From Streptomyces fodineus (GTDB lineage Bacteria > Actinomycetota > Actinomycetes > Streptomycetales > Streptomycetaceae), in assembly GCF_001735805.1 (NCBI RefSeq), contig NZ_CP017248.1:8122001-8186000 (forward strand): DNA of 64,000 nucleotides. The letters run 5' to 3'. Made by a program: the position numbers and the translations under genes. Below the pieces are notes generated by a model that saw only the letters and a program-made list of their open reading frames with translations, made no database searches and was not told the DNA's origin. The first letter of the stretch is position 1; each line of letters opens with the position of its first letter. This document shows, piece after piece, positions 41,173-49,907 of the stretch.

Positions 41173-42614
41173 AGGATCGCTCCGGGGGTGTAACCGGCGG
41201 CTTCCGGGTGCTGCTTGACGAGCTCCTCGATCCGGCCGACGAGCATGCCGACCTGGTCGGCGGCGGCGCCGGTGAAGGACAGCTTGTCGGCCATCAGCGC
41301 GGCCAGCCGGTCGCGGTCGAGGGGCAGACGGTCGTCGGCGGCGAGCTTGTCGAGCAGGTCGTTGCGCTCGGCGCCCTGCTCGCGCATCGCGAGCGCGGTG
41401 GCGACGGCGTTCTCCTTGATCGCCTCGTGGGCGACCTCGCGGCCGACGCCGGCGCGCACGGCGCCCATGAGGACCTTCGTCGTCGCCAGGAAGGGCAGGT
41501 AGCGGTCCAGCTCGCGGGCGATGACGGCCGGGAAGGCACCGAACTCGTCGAGGACGGTCAGGAAGGTCTCCAGCAGACCGTCGAGCGCGAAGAAAGCGTC
41601 CGGCAGTGCGACCCGGCGCACCACCGAGCAGGACACATCGCCCTCGTTCCACTGGTCGCCCGCCAGCTCGCCGGTCATGGAGGCGTAGCCGCGCAGGATG
41701 ACCATGAGGCCGTTGACGCGCTCGCAGGAGCGGGTGTTCATCTTGTGCGGCATCGCGGAGGAGCCGACCTGGCCCGGCTTGAAGCCCTCGGTGACCAGCT
41801 CGTGGCCGGCCATCAGCCGGATCGTCTTGGCCAGCGAGGACGGCGCCGCCGCCAGCTGCACCAGCGCGGTGACGACCTCGTAGTCCAGCGAGCGCGGGTA
41901 GACCTGGCCGACCGAGGTGAACGCCTGCGAGAAGCCCAGGTGCCCGGCGATCCGGTTCTCCAGATCGGCGAGCTTCGTGGCGTCGCCGCCGAGGAGGTCC
42001 AGCATGTCCTGCGCGGTGCCGACCGGGCCCTTGATGCCGCGCAGGGGGTAGCGGGCGAGCAGTTCCTCGACGCGGCCGTAGGCGACCAGCAGCTCGTCGG
42101 CGGCGGTCGCGAAGCGCTTGCCCAGGGTGGTGGCCTGGGCGGCCACGTTGTGCGAGCGGCCGGCCATGACCAGTTCGGCGTACTCGCCGGCCAGCTTGCC
42201 GAGGCGCGCCAGCACGGCCACCGTACGGTCGCGGATCAGCTCCAGTGACAGCCGGATCTGCAGCTGCTCGACGTTCTCCGTGAGGTCGCGGGAAGTCATG
42301 CCCTTGTGCACGTGCTCGTGCCCGGCGAGGTCGTTGAACTCCTCGATCCGCGCCTTCACGTCGTGCCGGGTGACCTTCTCGCGCTCGGCGATCGAGGCCA
42401 GGTCGACGGTGTCGAGGACACGCTCGTAGTCGGCGATCGCCTCGTCCGGCACCTCGATGCCGAGGTCCTTCTGGGCGCGCAGCACGGCGAGCCAGAGCTG
42501 CCGCTCCAGCTTCACCTTCTGCTCGGGGGACCAGAGCGTGGCGAGCTCGGCGGAGGCGTAGCGTCCGGCGAGGACGTTCGGGATGCGGGGCTTGGCGGGC
42601 GCGGCAGAAGTCAC
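41169..42614 (-). CDS. purB: Adenylosuccinate lyase
   Basis: Encodes 481 residues. KVTRHDVKARIEEFNDLAG and HEHVHKGMTSRDLTENVEQLQ form the N-domain, SHNVAAQATTLGKRF the second conserved region, and VGSSAMPHKMNTRSCERVNGL the fumarase-superfamily signature with the catalytic Ser. It catalyses two steps of purine synthesis: cleavage of SAICAR to AICAR and of adenylosuccinate to AMP. The GTG start has a -10 box eight bases upstream and no ribosome site. Other pur genes are not nearby; mug is translationally coupled downstream. Confidence 0.96.
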   Translation of the reverse strand: MTSAAPAKPRIPNVLAGRYASAELATLWSPEQKVKLERQLWLAVLRAQKDLGIEVPDEAIADYERVLDTVDLASIAEREKVTRHDVKARIEEFNDLAGHEHVHKGMTSRDLTENVEQLQIRLSLELIRDRTVAVLARLGKLAGEYAELVMAGRSHNVAAQATTLGKRFATAADELLVAYGRVEELLARYPLRGIKGPVGTAQDMLDLLGGDATKLADLENRIAGHLGFSQAFTSVGQVYPRSLDYEVVTALVQLAAAPSSLAKTIRLMAGHELVTEGFKPGQVGSSAMPHKMNTRSCERVNGLMVILRGYASMTGELAGDQWNEGDVSCSVVRRVALPDAFFALDGLLETFLTVLDEFGAFPAVIARELDRYLPFLATTKVLMGAVRAGVGREVAHEAIKENAVATALAMREQGAERNDLLDKLAADDRLPLDRDRLAALMADKLSFTGAAADQVGMLVGRIEELVKQHPEAAGYTPGAIL

Positions 42615-42622
42615 GTGTATGG

Positions 42623-42628
42623 ATTCTA
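42623..42628 (-). promoter_or_regulatory. Putative -10 box for leaderless purB
   Basis: TAGAAT on the minus strand ends eight bases before GTG 42614, close to the consensus -10. A TTGG-containing -35-like sequence lies about 17 bp further up. Confidence 0.55.
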
Positions 42629-42742
42629 CTGGTGATTCGTGCAGGCCAACGCCATGCCCCTGTTCGGCGGAAGCTACGAGAGGCCCGTCACGCCGTCGGT
42701 GCCGTCGGCGCCGTCGAGCCCCGCGTGGTCATGGCGCCGACG

Positions 42743-43531
42743 CTACGCCGGACCCTCGTACGGCAGCAGTTCCGGGCGCTTCGGCGGGCGGCCGTCCCCG
42801 GAGGAGCGTCCGGTCAGGCGCCGTCCTATCCACGGCAGCAGGTGCTGCCGGGCGAACCGCGCATCCGCCACCCGGCGCGTCACCCAGTCCGGCGGCGCCG
42901 TGGCCGGCATCGGCACATGCCACTCGCCGTCCTCCGGCTCGTATCCGAGCGACTGCCACACCGCCTCGGCGACCCGGCGGTGCCCCTCCGCCGTCAGATG
43001 CAGCCGGTCCACGTCCCACAGCCGGGGGTCGCCGAGCGCGGGCGCCCCGTACAGGTCGACGACGAGCGCGCCGTGCCTGCCGGCCAGCTCCTCCACACAG
43101 GCGAACAGCTCCTCCATACGCGGCCGGAACCGCTCCAGCACGGGGCCCTGGCGGCCGGGGCTGCGCATCAGCACGAGCTGTTTGCAGGACGGTGCCAGCC
43201 GCTCCACGGCCTCGGTCAGCAGACCCTTCACCCGGCCCATGTCGCACTTGGGCCGCAGGGTGTCGTTGAGCCCGCCGACCAGCGTGATCACGTCGGCGTT
43301 CATGGCCGCCGCCACGTCCACCTGCTCGTCGACGATCTGCCGGATCAGCTTTCCGCGCACGGCCAGGTTTGCGTACCGGAAGCCCGGCGTGCGGGCGGCC
43401 ATCCGCGCGGCGAGCAGGTCGGCCCAGCCCCGGTAGGAGCCGTCGGGCAGCAGGTCCGACATGCCCTCGGTGAAGGAGTCGCCGACCGCGACCAGGCTGC
43501 CGTAAGGGAGAGGTGTGGGATTCGTCTGCAT
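42743..43531 (-). CDS. SGNH/GDSL hydrolase
   Basis: Encodes 262 residues. SLVAVGDSFTEGMSD has the nucleophile Ser (GDSFTEG); GGLNDTLRP is the Asn block, and DVDRLHLTAEGHRR carries the Asp-His pair. No signal peptide is evident, so it should be a cytoplasmic esterase. ATG 43531 follows TACCATCTCTGACGCC; the frame extends to 43672 through the repeat region and is not used. The C-terminal 40 residues are Arg-rich. Upstream lies the 77-bp repeat array. Confidence 0.88.
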   Translation of the reverse strand: MQTNPTPLPYGSLVAVGDSFTEGMSDLLPDGSYRGWADLLAARMAARTPGFRYANLAVRGKLIRQIVDEQVDVAAAMNADVITLVGGLNDTLRPKCDMGRVKGLLTEAVERLAPSCKQLVLMRSPGRQGPVLERFRPRMEELFACVEELAGRHGALVVDLYGAPALGDPRLWDVDRLHLTAEGHRRVAEAVWQSLGYEPEDGEWHVPMPATAPPDWVTRRVADARFARQHLLPWIGRRLTGRSSGDGRPPKRPELLPYEGPA

Positions 43532-44036
43532 GGCGTCAGAGATGGTATCCCGGCTCCATACCCACCGGTCGGTCACCCCGGAATCCCCCGGGACCGGGGC
43601 CGGACCGCTCCCGGTCGGCCTCCCCGCGATCCACGGGACGACGCCTGGACCCCGGTCGGTTCCCCGAGACACCGGCGACGCGCCCGGATCCCGCCCGGAC
43701 GCCTCACGACTGCCGGGGGTCAGGACCGCTCCCGGTCGGCTCCCCCCGTGATCACCGGCACCGGCTCCCGGCCGGTCGCCTCTCGACTGCCGGGGGTCCG
43801 GACCGCTCCCGGTCGGCTCCCCCCGTGATCACCGGCACCGGCTCCCGGCCGGACGCCTCTCGACTGCCGCGGGTCCGGACCGCTCCCGGTCGGCTCCCCC
43901 CGTGATCACCGGCACCGGCTCCCGGCCGGACGCCTCTCGACTGCCGCGGGTCCGGACCGCTCCCGGTCGGCCCCCCGCGATCGCCCGGCACCGGCCCCCG
44001 GCGGCTCCCCGGCCGGTCGCCCCGGAACCGTCGGCG
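43532..44036. repeat. 77-bp tandem repeats in a 505-bp gap
   Basis: GTGATCACCGGCACCGGCTC recurs at 43748, 43825 and 43902 (77-bp steps), with partial units before (about 43672) and after (about 43977, two bases short). The unit also contains CGGACCGCTCCCGGTCGGC. No gene is supported in this gap. Confidence 0.85.
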
Positions 44037-45056
44037 TCACCCGGGTGCCGGTTGCCCGAACAGTTCGCGCAGTACGTCCTCCATGGTCACCAGGCCCGCC
44101 AGCCGGCCGTCGTCGCCGAGTACCGCCGCCAGATGCGTACGGCTGCCGCGCATCGCGGTGAGTACGTCGTCCAGCGGGGTCCGTGCCCGTACCCGTGCGA
44201 TGGGCCGCATGTCCCGCAGCCGGAACGGCATGTCCCGTGGCGAGGCGTCCAGCGCGTCCTTGACGTGCAGATAGCCCACGATCCGCCGGCCCACGTCGAC
44301 CACCGGGAACCGGGAGAAGCCCGAGTCGGCCGACAGCCGCTCCAGTTGCTCCGGGGTGACGCCCATGTGCGCGTAGACCACCCGCTGCAGCGGCACCACG
44401 ACGTCCCGCACGGGCCGGCTGCCCAGTTCCAGGGCGTCGTGCAGGCGTTCCTGCGCGCGGTCGTCGATCAGCCCCGCCTCGCTGGCGTCCTTGACGATCT
44501 CGGCGAGCTCGGCGTCCGTGAAGGTCGCCGCGACCTCGCCCTTGGCCTCCACCCTGAGCAGCTTCAGCAGCCCGTTGGCGAAGGCGTTGATCGTGAAGAT
44601 CACCGGGCGCAGCGTCCGGGACAGCGCGACCAGTGGCGGGCCGAGCAGCAGCGAGCTGCGCACCGGCTCCGCGAGCGCGATGTTCTTCGGGACCATCTCG
44701 CCCATCAGCATGTGCAGATAGGTCGCCAGGGTCAGCGCGATCACGAAGGACACGGCGTGACCCGCGCTCACGGGCACCCCGACCGCGTGGAACACCGGCT
44801 CCAGCAGATGCGCGATCGCCGGCTCGGCGACCACGCCCAGGACCAGCGTGCACAGCGTGATGCCGAGCTGGGCGGCGGCCAGCAGTGCGGAGACGTGCTC
44901 CAGGCCCCACAGCACGGCCTTCGCACGCCGGTCGCCCTCCTGGGCGAGCGGCTCGACCTGCGAGCGGCGCACGGAGATCAGCGCGAACTCGGCGCCCACG
45001 AAGAAGGCGTTGACGACCAGCGTCGCCAGACCGATCAGCAGCTGTACGGCGGTCAT
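44037..45056 (-). CDS. CNNM/CBS-domain membrane protein (HlyC/CorC type), second of pair
   Basis: Encodes 339 residues. The DUF21/CNNM membrane domain holds FFVGAEFALISVRRSQVE, LLAAAQLGITLCTLVLGVV and LMGEMVPKNIAL; then two CBS domains (VYAHMGVTPEQLERLSADSGFSRFPVVDVG; ARTPLDDVLTAMRGSRTHLAAVLGDDGRLAGLVTMEDVLRELFG). There is no C-terminal CorC domain. Family members move or regulate Mg/Co in the cytoplasmic membrane. ATG 45056 overlaps the TGA of the upstream paralog by one base; GTG 45059 would overlap by four. Confidence 0.88.
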   Translation of the reverse strand: MTAVQLLIGLATLVVNAFFVGAEFALISVRRSQVEPLAQEGDRRAKAVLWGLEHVSALLAAAQLGITLCTLVLGVVAEPAIAHLLEPVFHAVGVPVSAGHAVSFVIALTLATYLHMLMGEMVPKNIALAEPVRSSLLLGPPLVALSRTLRPVIFTINAFANGLLKLLRVEAKGEVAATFTDAELAEIVKDASEAGLIDDRAQERLHDALELGSRPVRDVVVPLQRVVYAHMGVTPEQLERLSADSGFSRFPVVDVGRRIVGYLHVKDALDASPRDMPFRLRDMRPIARVRARTPLDDVLTAMRGSRTHLAAVLGDDGRLAGLVTMEDVLRELFGQPAPG

Positions 45057-46396
45057 CACGCCCCCTCCGCCCCCTCGTCGGCCCGTTCGTCGTCCAGCGG
45101 CGCGTGCAGCAGCACCCGCGCCGCCCGGCGGCCCGTGGCGTCCACGACGTCCAGCCGCCAGCCCGCGACCTCGGCCGTGTCACCGGTCACCGGTATCCGG
45201 CCCAGCAGGGTCGCGACCAGGCCGGCCAGGGTCTCGTACGGCCCCTCGGGCACCCGCAGGCCCACGCGCGCGAGCTGGTCGGTGCGGGCGGCGCCGTCGG
45301 CCGAGTACAGGGCCCGGCCCTGTTCGTCGGCCCCGGCGGGAGCGAGGTCGGGCGTCTCGTGCGGGTCGTGCTCGTCCCGCACCTCGCCGACGACCTCCTC
45401 CACGATGTCCTCCAGGGTCGCCACGCCCGCCGTGCCGCCGTACTCGTCGATGACGACGGCCATGGTGCGCCTGCCGCCCAGCCGGTCCAGCAGCCGGTCC
45501 ACGGTCAGGGACTCGGGGACCAGCAGTGGCTCGCGCATCACCTGGGAGACGCGGCGGTGACGGCGTTCCTCGGCCGGCAGGGCCAGGACGTCCTTGATGT
45601 GGGCGGTGCCGACGACGGAGTCCAGGCCGCCCTGGTAGACCGGGAACCGGGACAGGCCGGTGGCCCGGGTCGCGTTCGCCACGTCCTCGCAGGTCGCCTG
45701 GGCTTCGAGGGCCACGACCTGGACGCGCGGGGTCATCACGTTCTCCGCCGTGAGGTCGGCCAGGTTCAGCGTCCGTACGAACAGCTCGGCGGTGTCCGCC
45801 TCCAGGGCGCCCTGCTTGGCGGAGTGCCGGGCGAGCGCGGCCAGTTCCTGCGGACCGCGCGCGGAGGCGAGTTCCTCGGCGGGCTCCACGCCCAACCGGC
45901 GCACGACGTGGTTGGCCGTGTTGTTCAGGTGCGTGATGAAGGGCCGGAAGATCGCGCTGAACCAGCGCTGCGGGTTGCCCACCCGTCTGGCCACGGCCAG
46001 CGGCGAGGAGATCGCCCAGTTCTTCGGCACCAGCTCGCCGACGACCATCAGGAACACCGTCGACAGGGCCGTACCGAGCACCAGGGCGGCCGAACTCGCC
46101 GCACCGCCCGACAGGCCCATCGCCCGGAACGGGCCGGCCAGCAGCTTGGCGATCGACGGCTGGGCGAGCATACCGACGACCAGATTGGTCACGGTGATGC
46201 CGAGCTGGGCGCCGGAGAGCTGGAAGGTCAGGTTCCGTGCGGCCTTCAGGGCGCCCGCGGCGCCGCGTTCACCGCGCTCGGCGGCCCGCTCCAGCTCGCC
46301 GCGCTCGACGGTGGTCAGCGAGAACTCCGCCGCCACGAAGGCGCCACAGGCCAGCGACAGCAGGATCGCCACCAGGAGGAGGAGCACTTCGGTCAT
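45056..46396 (-). CDS. CNNM/CBS/CorC membrane protein, first of pair
   Basis: Encodes 446 residues: CNNM domain (FVAAEFSLTTVERGELE; QLSGAQLGITVTNLVVGML; VVGELVPKNWAI), two CBS domains (NVMTPRVQVVALEAQATCEDV; RRTMAVVIDEYGGTAGVATLEDIVEEVVGEVRDEHD) and a CorC/HlyC C-terminal domain to residue 440. Probable Mg/Co efflux component or regulator. It is followed by a shorter paralog, and the pair may form a heteromer. A TTGAGG / TATGAA-like promoter lies near 46487-46512 on the minus strand. Confidence 0.9.
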   Translation of the reverse strand: MTEVLLLLVAILLSLACGAFVAAEFSLTTVERGELERAAERGERGAAGALKAARNLTFQLSGAQLGITVTNLVVGMLAQPSIAKLLAGPFRAMGLSGGAASSAALVLGTALSTVFLMVVGELVPKNWAISSPLAVARRVGNPQRWFSAIFRPFITHLNNTANHVVRRLGVEPAEELASARGPQELAALARHSAKQGALEADTAELFVRTLNLADLTAENVMTPRVQVVALEAQATCEDVANATRATGLSRFPVYQGGLDSVVGTAHIKDVLALPAEERRHRRVSQVMREPLLVPESLTVDRLLDRLGGRRTMAVVIDEYGGTAGVATLEDIVEEVVGEVRDEHDPHETPDLAPAGADEQGRALYSADGAARTDQLARVGLRVPEGPYETLAGLVATLLGRIPVTGDTAEVAGWRLDVVDATGRRAARVLLHAPLDDERADEGAEGA

Positions 46397-46666
46397 CGGG
46401 TCACCCCCGTCCCATGATCGGGCAGGGCGGGACGGGACGCGCGGTGGCGCGGACTGGGAGGCTCGCCCATGGGCGGACGCTCACAACCTTTCATAACGGG
46501 CCGAGTGCTCCCTCAATGGTAAAGGATGAGCAAAGAGAACTCGGCCTCGGTCGGCGAGCGGCCTCACCCGGCGCCTCCAGCGCTCCTCCGCGCAGTAAGC
46601 GGCGGCACTCCAGGCATGCTGCGCCGTCTCGTTACGGACCACCACCATCGCTGCTCACGACATCGC

Positions 46667-47086
46667 CTACAGCGGTTTGACCCAGCGGCGCCAGTGGTCC
46701 TCGCGATGGTAGCCAGTGGCGGCCCACGTGTGGTGGGCCTGTTCGTTGGCTTCCAGGACCATGGCGTCGACGCGTCGTCCGCCCAGGGTTGCGAAGCGTT
46801 GCTCTGCGGCTTTCAGCAGGGCGGTGGCGACGCCTTGGCGACGGTGGTCGGGGTGTACGGCCAGCCGGTAGGCGGAGCAGCGCCATCCGTCGAAGCCGGC
46901 TATGACGGTTCCGGCGAGGATGCCGTCGCGCTCGGCGAGGAGCAGGGCTTCGGGGTCTCGGGTGATGAGCCGGGCCACTCCGTCGTGGTCGTCGCTGATG
47001 CTCGTTCCTTCCGCGGCGTGGCTCCAGAAGTGCAGCACGGTGTCGATGTCCGAGAGGCTGGCGTGGCGGATGCGGAGATCGCTCAT
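46667..47086 (-). CDS. GNAT-family N-acetyltransferase
   Basis: Encodes 139 residues. LRIRHASLSDIDTVLHFW begins the fold, LAVHPDHRRQGVATALLKAAEQRF is the acetyl-CoA loop (R-x-x-G-x-A), and MVLEANEQAHHTWAATGYHREDHW is the C-terminal 'A..fY...GF' variant with TGYH. It transfers an acetyl group to an amine, substrate unknown. ATG 47086 is used. The 46397-46666 gap holds no gene. Confidence 0.85.
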   Translation of the reverse strand: MSDLRIRHASLSDIDTVLHFWSHAAEGTSISDDHDGVARLITRDPEALLLAERDGILAGTVIAGFDGWRCSAYRLAVHPDHRRQGVATALLKAAEQRFATLGGRRVDAMVLEANEQAHHTWAATGYHREDHWRRWVKPL

Positions 47087-47205
47087 GGGGCGAGCCAAGC
47101 AGAGGGCCGGCCTGCCTGGCCAGCGGTTTCCGTGCGCCGAGTATGCGCGGGACGCACCACTTGGCGGAGTAGGGCGGCGCAGGTTGTCCTGGACATCATC
47201 GCCGC

Positions 47206-47346
47206 CAGGCCCGCCAGGCAGCCGTACTTCGCGGCCGTCCGATCTGCCCGGTCCAGAGCGACGACCCGCAGATCCGGTTCGAACCCGTGGGCGCCATACC
47301 GGTCCTCTGGGCCGACGACGAAGCGCTCGACGCGAGTCGCTGTTGA
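47206..47346 (+). pseudogene. Possible gene remnant in 302-bp gap
   Basis: Within the gap 47087-47388 one frame ending at TGA 47344-47346 reads RGRPICPVQSDDPQIRF and EPVGAIPVLWADDEALDASRC with clear GC3 bias. There is no start codon with ribosome site and the upstream part is not protein-like. It looks like the tail of a lost gene. Family not recognised. Confidence 0.25.
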
Positions 47347-47375
47347 GCAGGCGATCCCTTGTCAGCGCACCCGGT

Positions 47376-47381
47376 TAGGGT
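47376..47381 (+). promoter_or_regulatory. Putative -10 box for leaderless HEAT gene
   Basis: TAGGGT ends seven bases before ATG 47389. No ribosome site lies between. Confidence 0.5.
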
Positions 47382-47388
47382 GCCCGCC

Positions 47389-48759
47389 ATGGACACGGAA
47401 CTGCTGACCGAATCGCTCTCGGGTTCCTGGGAGCACACTCGATCAGCGCGTGATGCGCTTGTGGAACACGGAGCGGCTGCCGTCGGGGCAGTGCTGGACG
47501 TGCTCTGCGACGAGCAGTCGCCCGTTGAGTGGACGGTCTCGGCGGATGTGCTGTGCAGGATCGGAGAGCCCGCTCTCCTTCCCCTGGCACACGCCGCTGC
47601 GACGGCGGACTCATCTGAGGTCGCGAGAAGGGTCGCGTGGGCGCTGGGACGTCTGAAGGTGGACGATCCAGGGGCCTACGAACCGCTGCTGAACCATGCG
47701 CACCCGCTGGTTCGGAGCGACGCTCTCTTCGCTTTCCAGACCCGGGGTGAGGCTGCGGCGAGGTTCATTGACCGGCTGATCCCGTTGCTGGGAGACCCGG
47801 TGCCCGAGGTCGGGCAGCGAGCGGTCTGGGCATTCCAGGCGATCGGCACCGCAGCCGTGCCCCACCTGCAACGAGTGCGTCGGCTGACAGCGCCCGGCCC
47901 CCGGGTGCGAGCGGGCGCGCTGGAGGCTCTTGCTGCCATCGCGGGGCCCGACGGTCTCGACTCCAGGGACCAGGACGCCTGGCGCCGGCTGACGAGGATC
48001 AAGCTGCTGGCCGAGATCCCGGACGGCATGCACCTGTGCGGGTCCTGGTACGCGGTGCCGGCCACCGACCAGGATGCCGTACTCGCGGCGTTCGATCTCG
48101 GCAGCCCACAGCCGGTCACGCTTCGAACCGGCGCGGCGGCCTGGAACCACGACCACCACAGTTGGGACCGGGCCCATCCGCACGCCGCCTGCTCCCGTGT
48201 CTTCATCAGTCCCGCTCTGGACGGCTGGATGCTCGTCTTCGGCGACTCGTCCCAGGACACCCATCGCGTCGAGGACGCAGACGACCGGGACGAGGCTCTT
48301 TCCCTCGTCGTGAGACAACGGTGCACCGACCTCAGCCGCCGGTTCGGATCCGCCCAGTGGTACGGGATGAGCTGCGGTGACGACTGGACGGCCTGGTGCA
48401 TCGCCGAAGCCGGGGAGATCGTGCGTCACTACGACGCGTACGACGCGGCGGAGAACGGCGACGGCGAACTCGCGCACCCGGCCGAAGCCGGCTACCTCCT
48501 GCCGCACCAGGACGGCTTCCCCGACGACGCCTTCGACGGTGTGAGCCCCGCAGACTCCGAGTCGTTCGCCGTCCGGTACCGCCAGGTCAAGGAAGACCTC
48601 CAGATCCCCGACACCTGTTATGCCAACGACATCGCGGCACGGCTGTCGGTCGACCCCGGAGCGCTGGGACCGCACGTCAGGACCTCGGGCCAGGGCGTCC
48701 TCGCCCTCACCGCATGCGGCCGAGAACACGGCCACCCCGCTGGGGCGCTGCCCGTGTGA
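47389..48759 (+). CDS. HEAT-repeat protein with unknown C-terminal domain
   Basis: Encodes 456 residues. Residues 10-190 are alpha-helical repeats of HEAT type (AVGAVLDVLCDEQSPVEW; ALLPLAHAAATADSSEVARRVAWALGRL; LVRSDALFAFQTRGEAAARFI; EVGQRAVWAFQAIGTAAVPHL). From about residue 230 a different domain starts (WDRAHPHAACSRVFISPALDGWMLVFGDSS; GSAQWYGMSCGDDWTAWCIAEAGEIVRHY) that is Trp-rich and resembles proteins often annotated only as hypothetical in actinobacteria. It could be a scaffold or immunity-like protein. No partner gene is seen. The gap 48760-48937 is non-coding. Confidence 0.7.
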   Translation: MDTELLTESLSGSWEHTRSARDALVEHGAAAVGAVLDVLCDEQSPVEWTVSADVLCRIGEPALLPLAHAAATADSSEVARRVAWALGRLKVDDPGAYEPLLNHAHPLVRSDALFAFQTRGEAAARFIDRLIPLLGDPVPEVGQRAVWAFQAIGTAAVPHLQRVRRLTAPGPRVRAGALEALAAIAGPDGLDSRDQDAWRRLTRIKLLAEIPDGMHLCGSWYAVPATDQDAVLAAFDLGSPQPVTLRTGAAAWNHDHHSWDRAHPHAACSRVFISPALDGWMLVFGDSSQDTHRVEDADDRDEALSLVVRQRCTDLSRRFGSAQWYGMSCGDDWTAWCIAEAGEIVRHYDAYDAAENGDGELAHPAEAGYLLPHQDGFPDDAFDGVSPADSESFAVRYRQVKEDLQIPDTCYANDIAARLSVDPGALGPHVRTSGQGVLALTACGREHGHPAGALPV

Positions 48760-48937
48760 TGCGCTTGTGAACACCCCACAGTCCTGTGCTTGTTCCGGGG
48801 CGGGGGACGCCGTTGTCAGCCCTCCTGTCAGAATCGAAGCGCCCGAGTCCGAGGAAGCCGTAGCTGCGCTTCAGAGCCGGGTAGCAAGGGCACCCCACTC
48901 TGCCGTGCGTAGCCGCCCTCTCACATGCGGCTCTGCA

Positions 48938-49861
48938 TCATGCGGACTCCGCGCGCAGCCGCTCCAGCACCGGCGCGAAGGCCTCCATGTACGGCTCCAG
49001 CACGGTCAGGTACGAGAACCCGAACCGCTCGCGCTGCGCCCGCACCCGCGCGACGACGTCCTCCAGCGGTCCGGCCAGCACGATGGGCAGGGCCAGCGCG
49101 TCGTCCAGAGTGAGCTGCGGCTGCCGTTCCAGCAGCGGCTTGAGTACGGGCTCGGGGTCGTCGGTGACGGCCACGAGTTGGATGAGCAGGTTCAGTTCGG
49201 CCTCTTCCGCCCGGCCCGCCGCCAGGTCCTGGTAGCGCGCCACCCGCTCGTCCAACTCCTCCGCGGTGAGCGGCTCCAGCGATCCCGGAACGGACCCCGG
49301 GCGGGCTCCGGGGAAGGCCGCGATGTCCGCGTGCTCGGCGGTCAGCCGCAGCATCCGGTCGCCGTTGGCGCCGATCAACAGTGGCACCCGGGACTGGGCG
49401 GGCCGGGGCGTGGGGGTCCCCCCGGTCGAACCGGGTCGAGACCGGGGGAGCTCGGCGGAGCCGAGCAGCCGGTCCAGTTCCGCGACCGTGCGCCTCAGGT
49501 GGTCGACGCGCTCGCGCGGCGAGCCGTACGGCAGCCCGGCCGTCTCGTGCTCGGCCCGCACATACCCGGTACCCAGCCCGAGTTCCAGGCGCCCGCCGGT
49601 GAGCGCGTCCGTGGTCGCGACCTCCCGGGCCAGCAGCGTCGGATTCCAGAAGCCCGCGTTGAGCACGAACGTGCCGAGCCGGGGCCGCTCGGTGGCCTCG
49701 GCCGCCGCGACCAGCGCCGGGAACGGGGCGACCATGCCCAGGTGATCCGGGACGAGGATCACGTCGTACCCCAGTTCCTCGGCGCGCCGGCACTTCGCGC
49801 GCCACTCGGCGGCGGGTGCGGGCGTGAGCAGATTGACCCCGAAGCGGAACGGACGTGACAT
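48938..49861 (-). CDS. LLM-class F420-dependent oxidoreductase
   Basis: Encodes 307 residues. FRFGVNLLTPAPAAEWRAKCRRAEELGYDVILVPDHLG is the start of the luciferase-like TIM barrel; GRLELGLGTGYVRAEHETAGLPYGSPRERVDHL is the 'G.G' flavin/F420 region; VPLLIGANGDRMLRLTAEHADIAAF follows. Between them about 15 residues (RSRPGSTGGTPTPRP) come from an inserted repeat and look foreign. The enzyme uses F420H2 or FMN for reduction; substrate unknown. ATG 49861 has GGGGAGAG upstream. Confidence 0.88.
   Translation of the reverse strand: MSRPFRFGVNLLTPAPAAEWRAKCRRAEELGYDVILVPDHLGMVAPFPALVAAAEATERPRLGTFVLNAGFWNPTLLAREVATTDALTGGRLELGLGTGYVRAEHETAGLPYGSPRERVDHLRRTVAELDRLLGSAELPRSRPGSTGGTPTPRPAQSRVPLLIGANGDRMLRLTAEHADIAAFPGARPGSVPGSLEPLTAEELDERVARYQDLAAGRAEEAELNLLIQLVAVTDDPEPVLKPLLERQPQLTLDDALALPIVLAGPLEDVVARVRAQRERFGFSYLTVLEPYMEAFAPVLERLRAESA
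49412..49449. repeat. Inverted-repeat element inserted in frame
   Basis: CCCCCGGTC (49419-49427) pairs with GACCGGGGG (49440-49448) around a 12-nt loop, preceded by GGGGGTCC. This form is known from Streptomyces intergenic DNA; here it lies inside the LLM oxidoreductase gene without breaking its frame. A relative is at 54797-54829. Confidence 0.65.
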
Positions 49862-49907
49862 CAACTCTCCCCGTGGGCAAGTGGCTTGGGCTACGGTCGC
49901 GATTCCG

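Noticed and set aside
43672..43995. Possible CRISPR array
   Set aside because: The whole 77-bp unit is repeated, without unique spacers.
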